This document shows, piece by piece, positions 1-6,159 of a DNA stretch of 17,031 nucleotides. This stretch comes from JAAEEP01 sp035529155 (GTDB lineage Archaea > Thermoplasmatota > Thermoplasmata > Methanomassiliicoccales > JAAEEP01). Position numbers and translations under genes: made by a program. Each line of letters starts with the position of its first letter. Position 1 is the first letter of the stretch. The notes below the pieces were generated by a model. It had not been told where the DNA came from, ran no database searches, and was given only the letters and a program-made list of their open reading frames with translations. Location of the stretch: assembly GCA_035529155.1 (NCBI GenBank), contig DATKXF010000115.1, forward strand, positions 1 to 17,031, in the 5' to 3' direction.

Positions 1-146
1 ATGAGTTTTACCCCTGCCTCAACACAATCCAAGGAAATCTTTGACATAAAGTCCGTAATCAGGGCATTGAGCTGTTCCTTGGGAATCGTGTTTTCGAAAT
101 CAACGCTTATCTTTGCGCCATAGCCAGTGAAATCCTCTGTGATCAT
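1..146 (-). CDS. Uncharacterised protein, N-terminal part only
   Basis: An open frame begins at an ATG at 146 and runs off the left edge, giving 48 complete residues that begin MITEDFTGYGAKI and end near DCVEAGVKL. The ATG overlaps the stop codon of the upstream GTPase as ATGA, so the two genes are almost certainly co-transcribed and probably translationally coupled. The visible part is soluble, with no signal peptide, membrane segment or metal motif. I do not recognise the family. Because small proteins coupled to G3E GTPases are often metallocentre or cofactor chaperones, clients or targets, a role linked to that GTPase is a reasonable inference but not shown. The gene is cut by the window, so its length is unknown. 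Confidence 0.7.
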   Translation of the reverse strand, partial: MITEDFTGYGAKISVDFENTIPKEQLNALITDFMSKISLDCVEAGVKL

Positions 147-748
147 TGATTCACCATGACTTCAATGACATCATCAATATTGGTTCTTTCCGTGGCTGAG
201 ACCCGAATAATCTTTCCCCTGAAACCTATTTCTCTGAGCCTTGCCTCAATGCTGTCGATGTCGGTGCCGTTCATCTCATCAATCTTGTTCAAAACGATGG
301 CATCTGCGGATGTGACCTGCTTCTCGAATGGAACACCCATGGTCTTAGAGATCTTCTCAAACCTTGCTACATCCATTACCACGAGGCTCCTAATGTATTC
401 CAATGGAGGTCCGTGATAGGCATCCAATGTGTCCACGATCTGCTGTGGATGGGCAATTCCACTGGGCTCTATGACTATGAAATCAGGATGCATGTTGACG
501 GCCAGTCTTTGGACCGTGTCAAGAAGGAATGATCCAAGTGAGCAGCATATGCATCCACCCTGCACCTCCTTCACGTCCAAGCCATACTTCTCCATTATCT
601 TTCCATCGATGTTGACCTTACCGAAGTCATTCACGATGATGCCAGTTTTCTGACCCGTAACCTCATTCAATCTTTCGATCATTGATAGGATAAGACTGGT
701 CTTACCAGACCCCAGGAAACCCGCCACGATGATTACCTTCATGAGCAC
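143..748 (-). CDS. G3E-family GTPase (CobW/HypB/UreG-like)
   Basis: This is a small P-loop GTPase of the SIMIBI G3E group, whose members deliver metal ions or cofactors (nickel, zinc, cobalamin) to enzymes. The 201-residue product has a Walker A loop GFLGSGKTS at residues 10-18, the family CxCC metal-binding motif within GGCICC at 64-69, an EPSG motif at 94-97 and the guanine-specificity motif NKID at 154-157. It contains only the GTPase domain and lacks the CobW C-terminal domain, so it is closer in size to UreG or HypB. The histidine-rich N-terminus of many HypB proteins is absent. The start is GTG 748 or ATG 742. An AT-rich element around 771-780 lies about 27 nt before the GTG, which suits a leaderless GTG start. 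It overlaps the next gene by 4 nt. The client is unknown, and no nickel, urease or cobalamin enzyme is visible nearby. Confidence 0.88.
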   Translation of the reverse strand: MLMKVIIVAGFLGSGKTSLILSMIERLNEVTGQKTGIIVNDFGKVNIDGKIMEKYGLDVKEVQGGCICCSLGSFLLDTVQRLAVNMHPDFIVIEPSGIAHPQQIVDTLDAYHGPPLEYIRSLVVMDVARFEKISKTMGVPFEKQVTSADAIVLNKIDEMNGTDIDSIEARLREIGFRGKIIRVSATERTNIDDVIEVMVNQ

Positions 749-855
749 ACAACCTATGCCAATGGCTTGGCAATTAAACTCTAAAATCCTATTTAACTCT
801 AAGTCAAATACCCTACCTCAGGTTGAAGTTGAAATATGATTAGACATTCACCCAA

Positions 856-1095
856 TCAGCTGTAAAGCCAACCTTCATCCTCCTCGGAGTACAGGACCCT
901 CATTTCTTTCAGTTCCTCCGAGATTCTTTGGTTGCGGCAATAACTGCATTCCACATCCTTTCCTAGCTTTCTCTTCAATAAAATCGTGCTCGAATCCAAT
1001 TCTGCGATCGCCCCACATGTGCAGAATGCCTTGTTCATGGTTGATCGATAAAGTGATTTCCAACTTCCCTTATTCTCTACCGCGATATGTGGCAA
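856..1095 (-). CDS. Small four-cysteine (zinc-ribbon-like) protein, start uncertain
   Basis: The frame encodes a basic-to-acidic small protein with a CTC pair (C25, C27) and a CSYC pair (C50, C53) spaced like a treble-clef or zinc-ribbon site, followed by a charged C-terminal helix. I do not recognise the family. The coordinates use a TTG start. The same frame stays open and protein-like upstream to 1227, adding at least 35 residues such as ERHIEAIKPRLISESGAEL, but no ATG, GTG or TTG lies there before the TAA at 1228-1230. An ATT codon at 1204-1206 lies 8 nt after a GGAGGG-like stretch and might be the start. Alternatively the gene is 5'-truncated or frameshifted near the run of seven C (1219-1225). 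An internal ATG (residue 20) would begin just before the first cysteine pair. Confidence 0.5.
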   Translation of the reverse strand: MPHIAVENKGSWKSLYRSTMNKAFCTCGAIAELDSSTILLKRKLGKDVECSYCRNQRISEELKEMRVLYSEEDEGWLYS

Positions 1096-1227
1096 AGCCT
1101 CAGGATCGGATATCCCTAACTCTGCGCCGCTTTCCGAGATGAGGCGGGGTTTTATTGCCTCGATATGCCTCTCGCTGTCAATAGCCTTAGCTATACCTTC
1201 ATCAATATTCGTGGCCCTCCCCCCCGG

Positions 1228-1551
1228 TTAGACCTAGGACATGCTATGAAGCTTAACGCATCCCTTGCTCGGTACTACGTCCGACAAGCTTCCTTCCGAA
1301 TATGAAAAGTAAGCCGAAGAAACAATTTAAACATTTCGTTATCGGCGTTGAGGAATCATACTCGATATGGATAGCATGAACAAGTGTGAAAACTATCTGG
1401 CTACATCAATTTTCAAAGACTTCGAATGGCTAAGATTATGGTCCGCATTTCGTAAGCTAATTTTTCGCATCGTAAATCTAGCCTGATTTGCAAGGGTTTC
1501 GGAAAATGAGTAAGGGTGCACGTTTATATCAGTCCTCTCACTCTGACCCCC
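1228..1551. other. AT-richer intergenic stretch with no firm gene
   Basis: Over 300 bases separate the four-cysteine gene from the MATE exporter. Visible here are a C7 run at its left border, an AT-rich element at about 1321-1333, a 39-codon plus-strand frame at 1367-1486, and the MATE TATA box near its right end. No tRNA-like cloverleaf, T-loop consensus or convincing hairpin-plus-T terminator was found. Base composition is more AT-rich than in the genes to the right. Confidence 0.5.
1523..1529 (+). promoter_or_regulatory. TATA box of the MATE gene
   Basis: The element TTTATAT is centred 26 nt before the ATG at 1552, the distance expected between an archaeal TATA box and the transcription start. 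The transcript would therefore begin at or next to the A of the start codon (leaderless). This decides the start of the exporter, because the longer GTG-initiated frame at 1516 would place the promoter inside the coding sequence. Confidence 0.72.
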
Positions 1552-2898
1552 ATGCCCAATGGGAGGTTCTTCCGGCTAGCTTTGGACAAGGAGATCTTCA
1601 GCCTTGCCTGGCCAGTCATAATCAGCAATCTCCTGCAGACCGTCACCATGTTCGTGGACCTTATCATGGTCGGCCAGCTTGGGCATGAGGCTTTGGCCGC
1701 AGTGGGCCTGGGTGGACAGGTCCTTTTCTTCGTCTGGGCAATTGTGATGGGGTTAAGCACTGGTACCATCGCCATAGTGGCACGGCGATCAGGAGAGGGC
1801 GCGATTGATCGGGCCGACAATGTCCTGAAGCAGTCTGTGATTCTGGGAGTTCTAATATCCATTCCAATAGCCCTGCTGGGATCCCTCTTTGGCTACCAGA
1901 TGCTCTCCGTCTTTGGTGCCGAAGAACAGATCGTTACCCTAGGATACGAATACATCTCAATATTGTTCCTGGCTTCCCCAGCTATATTCGTGTTCTTCAT
2001 CGCTTCCTCTGCACTTAGAGGCGTGGGGGACACGAAGACTCCATTGTACGTCTCGGCTCTGCTCAACCTCATCAATTTCATAATGAACTACTGCCTGATC
2101 TTTGGTAACTTCGGCTTCCCTCAGCTGGGTGTGAGAGGAGCCGCCTTGGGAACGACGATAGCTTTCGTGATCTCCTTGCTCGTCTACCTGCTGCTCCTGC
2201 GTAGGAAGAGCAGCAGGATCCACCTCAAGAAGGAGGGGCCGTACTTCACCCTAGACACCATTCGCTCGATTCTCCACATTGGGACCCCATCTGCTCTTGA
2301 ACAGGCGCTGATACAGTTCGGATTCGTGGTTTACATAGCATTCATTGTGTCCTTCGGAACGGAAGCCCTGGCTGCTCACAATATCGGAGCGAGAATTCAG
2401 TCCCTGGCATTCATGCCAGGATTCGGATTTGCCATCGCAACCACGACCCTGGTGGGCCAAAGCCTCGGTTCGAGGAACCCCGATAAGGCTGAGAAGAGCG
2501 GCTGGGAGGGTTCGAAGCTTTCCCTCATTACTATGACCTCAACGGGCTTACTTATGGTCATTCTGGCCGATCCCATATCAAGGCTATTTGCAACCGATAG
2601 CACGGTTCTCACCCTTTCCAATGACTGGATCGTACTCTTAGCTCTGGCAACTCCTGCCGTCGGGATACATTTCACCATGGCCGGTGGTCTCCAGGGAGCG
2701 GGGGATACCAGATGGCCGCTTTACGTCTCGTTCATCGGCCTATACATAGTCAGACTGCCCCTTGCCTACTTCCTGGGATTCATGACGCCCCTGGGCGTAC
2801 AAGGCGTCTGGCTCTCGATGTCTCTGGAGTACTATGTTCGTGCAGCGATAATCACGAATCGATTCAGAAAGGGGAAGTGGAAGAAGATATCTGTTTGA
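1552..2898 (+). CDS. MATE-family multidrug/cation efflux transporter
   Basis: The product is an inner-membrane antiporter of the MATE (NorM/DinF) superfamily, which exports cationic drugs or metabolites using a Na+ or H+ gradient. The 448-residue protein is almost wholly hydrophobic, with about 12 membrane segments arranged as two homologous halves. The first half contains LAWPVIISNLLQTVTMFVD and VGQLGHEALAAVGLG, typical of MATE TM1-TM2. The second half contains IGTPSALEQAL and FGTEALAAHNIGAR, the equivalent positions of the repeat. Length matches the family norm (about 440-460). The start at ATG 1552 follows from the TATA box spacing and from the MATE-typical N-terminus; the in-frame GTG at 1516 is rejected. 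It is convergent with the Lrp-type gene, with a single base between the two stop codons. The substrate cannot be read from sequence. Confidence 0.93.
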   Translation: MPNGRFFRLALDKEIFSLAWPVIISNLLQTVTMFVDLIMVGQLGHEALAAVGLGGQVLFFVWAIVMGLSTGTIAIVARRSGEGAIDRADNVLKQSVILGVLISIPIALLGSLFGYQMLSVFGAEEQIVTLGYEYISILFLASPAIFVFFIASSALRGVGDTKTPLYVSALLNLINFIMNYCLIFGNFGFPQLGVRGAALGTTIAFVISLLVYLLLLRRKSSRIHLKKEGPYFTLDTIRSILHIGTPSALEQALIQFGFVVYIAFIVSFGTEALAAHNIGARIQSLAFMPGFGFAIATTTLVGQSLGSRNPDKAEKSGWEGSKLSLITMTSTGLLMVILADPISRLFATDSTVLTLSNDWIVLLALATPAVGIHFTMAGGLQGAGDTRWPLYVSFIGLYIVRLPLAYFLGFMTPLGVQGVWLSMSLEYYVRAAIITNRFRKGKWKKISV

Positions 2899-2899
2899 A

Positions 2900-3343
2900 T
2901 TAGAGCTCATCCTTTACCGTTGAGAAAGATACGCAGGTGAGCGTTCCGCCCACACCTTCCATCCCACGAATCTCGTCTATGACCAAGGATCCGATGCTCT
3001 CCATGCTCTCTCCCCTCATCTTCACCATGATGTCGTACTCACCCGATATCAAGTGAACCCCGAAAACGCCGTCCAGCATGGAGATCTTGTTCGCAAGGTC
3101 TCTCTGAGATACAGAGGATGTGGGGAGGAATGATACCAATATGAATGCGGTCACGGGCATGCCGAGCTGGGCGTAGTCCGAGATGACTGTGAATCCCTTG
3201 ATCACCCCTTTCTGACCCATCTTCTTGATCCGCTCGTGCACGGTCGCTCTAGGTATGGTAAGTGCGTTCGCGATCTGGTTGGTACTCCGCCTTGAATCAG
3301 ATTTCAATTCCCTGAGAATGGCCAAGTCCTTCTCGTCCACCAT
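2900..3343 (-). CDS. Lrp/AsnC-family transcriptional regulator
   Basis: This is a feast/famine DNA-binding regulator of about 147 residues, the usual length for the family. The N-terminal part (VDEKDLAILRELKSDSRRS, then TNQIANALTIPRATVHERI) forms the winged helix-turn-helix. A C-terminal RAM domain (roughly residues 65-140) includes the GEYDIMVKMRG stretch that lines the effector-binding dimer interface in relatives. Two adjacent ATG codons (3346 and 3343) both fit. The longer ATG at 3388 adds residues unlike the family and is rejected. AAGGTGAT just upstream could pair with the 16S 3' end. The gene is divergent from the nucleotidyltransferase and convergent with the MATE exporter, so autoregulation or control of either neighbour is possible. 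The effector amino acid is not predictable. Confidence 0.93.
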   Translation of the reverse strand: MVDEKDLAILRELKSDSRRSTNQIANALTIPRATVHERIKKMGQKGVIKGFTVISDYAQLGMPVTAFILVSFLPTSSVSQRDLANKISMLDGVFGVHLISGEYDIMVKMRGESMESIGSLVIDEIRGMEGVGGTLTCVSFSTVKDEL

Positions 3344-3435
3344 CATCACCTTAATGTTATACTGGTAGAATAATCCTTCCCATGACAAAAAGACCCTTAT
3401 TGAATGGATATTTGCGATGAACGGATAGAAAATGG

Positions 3436-3443
3436 TATTATAA
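3436..3443 (+). promoter_or_regulatory. Probable TATA box of the nucleotidyltransferase gene
   Basis: TATTATAA is centred about 29 nt before the ATG at 3469, giving a predicted start of transcription within a few bases of the start codon. An 8-bp AT palindrome (AATTAATT, 3456-3463) lies between it and the ATG and could be an operator for the divergent Lrp-type regulator. That link is inference only. Confidence 0.5.
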
Positions 3444-3468
3444 CCGGATACGAATAATTAATTGCACG

Positions 3469-3924
3469 ATGAAATCCTTGGAAGACCTTCTACCAGATGC
3501 TAGGAGGAAGTGGTTATTCTCAAAGCTAGAGAGGATAATGCACCGAATCGAGCAGGGTAACCTTCCCATGGTCATCAGTGAGGTCTACCTCTTCGGATCC
3601 TTTCTCAAAGATGAAGAATTTCCCAAGGACATTGACATCCTTGTTCTTTACGACACGAACAAGACTGCAGAGATGTACGAGCACACGGACAGCAGTGGAA
3701 GGACACATTGGATGATGTGGGACCTCAGGACCTCCCCATCACGCCTGAGGGGGCGCTTGAAGAAGAACTCCGAGAGAAGCGTTGACCTCAACATCTGCCC
3801 CACCCTGGAAGCCTTCCAGAACGATCTTGAATACGAGATGGATATGTGGCTCAGCATTTGGACGCCTGAAGATAGGGACTGGAGAGGCAGGCTCTTCAAT
3901 CACTTCCTCTCGATGAGGGAATGA
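3469..3924 (+). CDS. MNT-like nucleotidyltransferase domain protein
   Basis: The protein belongs to the polymerase-beta superfamily of minimal nucleotidyltransferases. The core motif is VYLFGSF with G43-S44, followed by D54 and D56 in KDIDILV. A third acidic residue, D106 in SVDLNI, completes the usual metal-binding triad. These residues suggest a catalytically competent enzyme that transfers a nucleotide to a protein or small molecule. The 151-residue length is longer than the roughly 100-residue MntA antitoxins. No HEPN partner is adjacent, so a MNT-HEPN toxin-antitoxin role is not supported. The insert around 62-95 is rich in charged residues and tryptophan. It has its own TATA-like element, is divergent from the Lrp-type gene, and overlaps the 3' end of the OsmC-like gene by 29 nt on the opposite strand. 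Confidence 0.85.
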   Translation: MKSLEDLLPDARRKWLFSKLERIMHRIEQGNLPMVISEVYLFGSFLKDEEFPKDIDILVLYDTNKTAEMYEHTDSSGRTHWMMWDLRTSPSRLRGRLKKNSERSVDLNICPTLEAFQNDLEYEMDMWLSIWTPEDRDWRGRLFNHFLSMRE

Positions 3925-4333
3925 CCTCGACCTCGATATCGATCCCCTCTCTCACGCTCTGGGTCACGATGCAGTAGTCCTCGAAAACGGCGATGCACCT
4001 CTTCGCCCTTTCCAGGTCGTCGACCTCGGGTTCCAACTTGAGGCGTATCTTGGTGAAGCGAAGTCTACCGCCCTCGTTCCTTTCCACCTTGGTGAGGATC
4101 TCTGCCTTCATGTGTCCAGCCTCTACCCTTGAACGCTCGAAGCAGAACAGAAGCGATGCGGACATGCAGTGCCCCAGGGCTGCGGCCAGCATGTGGCCCG
4201 CATGTGGATGTTCTCCACTCCCCAGAGGCTTTGGTTCTGACATCATGACAGATTCCATTCCATCTTTGAATCTGACAATAAAGTCATAGCCCGAGACACT
4301 TTCAACCTCTACCCTGAACTCAGTCTCCTTCAT
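3896..4333 (-). CDS. OsmC/Ohr-family protein
   Basis: OsmC-like proteins reduce organic hydroperoxides using a pair of cysteines. This 145-residue protein fits the family length and has the two expected cysteines: C56 at the start of the central helix (GHCMSASLL) and C121 in the C-terminal strand-helix region (EDYCIVTQSV). An extra C64 lies one turn further on. The motif KPLGSGEHPHAGHMLAAALG before C56 matches the substrate-pocket segment of the YhfA/SaOsmC-like subgroup rather than classical Ohr. The start is ATG 4333; a much longer reading frame to 4555 runs antisense-like through the pncB 3' end and is not credible. It lies 29 nt downstream of pncB on the same strand and may be the last gene of that operon. 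Peroxidase activity is inferred from the family. Confidence 0.87.
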   Translation of the reverse strand: MKETEFRVEVESVSGYDFIVRFKDGMESVMMSEPKPLGSGEHPHAGHMLAAALGHCMSASLLFCFERSRVEAGHMKAEILTKVERNEGGRLRFTKIRLKLEPEVDDLERAKRCIAVFEDYCIVTQSVREGIDIEVEVIPSSRGSD

Positions 4334-4362
4334 CGGTGGGTGAAGAGCTTGTAGGTAGAAAA

Positions 4363-5553
4363 CTATAGCTCCACCTTTGCGAGCTGCTTGAGAACATTGG
4401 CCCTCAGTTCCCTTGGCGAGAGAGGTTCGCTGACCCTCTCTCCCGACTTGAGGAGCATCTTCTCCGGCGCCTCCATTTCCGTCCCGCAGGGGTCGCAGAC
4501 GGGCATCTCCTCCGTGCCGAAGGGCAGGACCGAGAACTCCAGGCACTCGGGACACCTGAAGACTAGCTTCCTTCCACCCAACTTGCCCCTCTTGGCCACA
4601 GGATTTCCATTCCTCTCCACTATGTCCATGGCGAAGTCCACTGTGGGGGCGTTGCTGATGCTGGTACCCACTCCGAAGCCGTCAACCGGCACATCGGAAA
4701 GGGTAAGTATTTTCTTCTCATCCAGGCCGCCGGAGGCTATTATATCGACATGTTTGTAGCCACGGATATCCATCTCCCAGCGGACCTCCCTGATCAGTTC
4801 TGGAAAGGAGCCTCTTCTCGATCCAGGAGTGTCGAGTCGCACCGCACTCAAGTCCTTAATCGATTCGCAGGCCAATATGGCGTTGGTCTTCTCATCGGTG
4901 TAGGTATCTATTAAAGCGACCCTGGGAACATCCTTGTCCACAACCTCGTCGAATGCCCTATACGCCTTCTCTTCGTTTCCGAACATGACCATGAGAGAAT
5001 GGGGCATCGTTCCCGAGGGTTTCTCACCAATGGTATCGGCCCCAATCAGAGAGGACACTCCATCGCATCCCCCGATGAAGGACGCACGGTCCAGAGCGGG
5101 TGCCAGGAATGGATTCATCCTCCTTATCCCAAAGGCGATCACCCTGCGATCACCAGCTGCCCACTTGCACCTTGCCGCCATGGTCGCTACTCCGGACTCG
5201 TGGCACATGAAGCCCAGGCATGGGGTTTCGTAGACGCAGTAATCGGAATAGGCTCCGTTGATGGTAAGCACCGGCACCCTGTTTCCCCGGATGTCCCTTG
5301 CCCTGAACACCGTTCCTTCGGGTAATCCCCACAGATCGATGTTCCTTCCCTCGAGTAGGTTGACCACCTCTTCAGCTCCACAGAGAACCGCCCAAGGCCA
5401 GCCGTTAGGCAGTGAGCTGACGGTGAACTCGGAGAGTGCCGGCTCCCCCAACATGCCCTTTACCTTGAGAATCTCCATGGTCCGAGAGAAGTAGACGTCG
5501 GTGGTGAGACCTTGCATCAACTCCTTCTCGCTGGCGACGAAGAAGCGCTTCAG
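4363..5553 (-). CDS. pncB: Nicotinate phosphoribosyltransferase, CTG start
   Basis: The enzyme joins nicotinate to PRPP to give nicotinate mononucleotide in the NAD salvage pathway. The sequence closely resembles the T. acidophilum enzyme as I recall it: GLxxDVYFxRT near the N-terminus, FGIRRM, the active-site TMPH segment (H185), RLDTPxSRRG, REVRWE, and ASGGLDE followed by GFGVGTSIS. The C-terminal zinc knuckle has four cysteines, C334, C337, C353 and C356. Homology extends upstream of the first in-frame ATG (5517) through FFVASEKEL, and the residue aligned with the Thermoplasma initiator Met is a CTG at 5553. That CTG overlaps the pncA stop as CTGA, the same geometry as an ATGA coupling. 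The resulting length of 396 is close to the roughly 392 of the homologue. A GTG start at 5652 inside pncA is unlikely. Confidence 0.9.
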   Translation of the reverse strand: MKRFFVASEKELMQGLTTDVYFSRTMEILKVKGMLGEPALSEFTVSSLPNGWPWAVLCGAEEVVNLLEGRNIDLWGLPEGTVFRARDIRGNRVPVLTINGAYSDYCVYETPCLGFMCHESGVATMAARCKWAAGDRRVIAFGIRRMNPFLAPALDRASFIGGCDGVSSLIGADTIGEKPSGTMPHSLMVMFGNEEKAYRAFDEVVDKDVPRVALIDTYTDEKTNAILACESIKDLSAVRLDTPGSRRGSFPELIREVRWEMDIRGYKHVDIIASGGLDEKKILTLSDVPVDGFGVGTSISNAPTVDFAMDIVERNGNPVAKRGKLGGRKLVFRCPECLEFSVLPFGTEEMPVCDPCGTEMEAPEKMLLKSGERVSEPLSPRELRANVLKQLAKVEL

Positions 5554-6080
5554 TCGATCACCTGCTCCAGGTCCACGATCTTCGCCCGGTAAAGATCGGC
5601 CATCTCCTTCAGAGCACGCTCCTGTAATTCGTCCGAGACGGTGTTCACACACCCCCTCGGGATGATGGTTTTGAAACCATGGAAGAAAGCATCCGCTGCT
5701 GAGTGCCTGACACAGATGTCGGTTGTCACACCGACAAGAATTAGGTTATTGACCCCTAGATCTTTGAGCAGCTTCTCCAATCCAGTATCGTGAAAGGAGC
5801 TGTACCTCGATTTCTCGAGGAAATAATCTTCAGGATTGGGTGTCAGATCGTCAATGATCTGAGAATCCTCAGTTCCCTTCATTGCATGCTCTCCCCAGAC
5901 CTCGAGTTCCGCATCCCCTTCCTCGTGAGCGTCCATGAGGAAGACCACCGGGATCGATTTCTCCCTGGCATATGATAGGAGCCTCTTGATGCATGGTATC
6001 ACTGATTGCGCCCTCTCGCCTCCGAACTTCCCGTAGACGAACTCATTGATCATGTCGATGACCACAACGGCCGTGTCCAT
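5550..6080 (-). CDS. pncA: Nicotinamidase (isochorismatase fold)
   Basis: The enzyme hydrolyses nicotinamide to nicotinate and ammonia, feeding the phosphoribosyltransferase encoded next. The cysteine-hydrolase triad is D9 (VVVIDM), K90 (LEKSRYSSF) and C123 (TTDICVRHSA). The metal site is D50 and H52 (FLMDAH) plus H65 in WGEHAMKGT, a stretch diagnostic of nicotinamidases. The length of 176 residues is typical of archaeal PncA (about 180). A GGAG Shine-Dalgarno sequence lies 5 nt before the ATG. The 3' end overlaps pncB by 4 nt, which supports a pncA-pncB salvage operon. A related isochorismatase activity is the main alternative, but the neighbour argues against it. Confidence 0.93.
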   Translation of the reverse strand: MDTAVVVIDMINEFVYGKFGGERAQSVIPCIKRLLSYAREKSIPVVFLMDAHEEGDAELEVWGEHAMKGTEDSQIIDDLTPNPEDYFLEKSRYSSFHDTGLEKLLKDLGVNNLILVGVTTDICVRHSAADAFFHGFKTIIPRGCVNTVSDELQERALKEMADLYRAKIVDLEQVID

Positions 6081-6110
6081 ATGATCTCCATCTAATAGAA
6101 TCTACGCTGG

Positions 6111-6120
6111 CGATTAAAGC
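6111..6120 (-). promoter_or_regulatory. Probable TATA element of the pncA-pncB operon
   Basis: On the minus strand GCTTTAATCG is centred about 35 nt before the pncA ATG. Transcription would start near 6090, leaving a leader just long enough for the GGAG at 6086-6089. The 79-nt gap after enolase suggests separate transcription, although read-through from enolase cannot be excluded. Confidence 0.45.
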
Positions 6121-6159
6121 CTTTTTCCCAGTTTAGTGATTTAGGTGTTCAGGGACCAA

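Noticed and set aside
1228..1520. tRNA gene in the non-coding stretch
   Set aside because: A TTCGAA-like string occurs near 1419-1424, but no acceptor stem, anticodon arm or D-loop consensus could be fitted around it.
1488..1688. 66-codon plus-strand frame overlapping the MATE 5' end
   Set aside because: It is a shifted-frame shadow of the MATE gene, with low-complexity His/Pro-rich translation and no family match.
3469..4333. MNT-HEPN type toxin-antitoxin pair
   Set aside because: The neighbour is an OsmC-like protein on the opposite strand; no HEPN Rx4-6H motif was found.
4334..4555. 74-residue N-terminal extension of the OsmC-like protein
   Set aside because: It reads through the pncB 3' end in another frame, is Gly/Arg-rich with no homology, and the ATG at 4333 gives the normal family length.
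4934..5494. Several plus-strand frames opposite pncB
   Set aside because: They are shadows of the minus-strand gene, lacking promoters, ribosome sites and recognisable domains; pncB is strongly supported.
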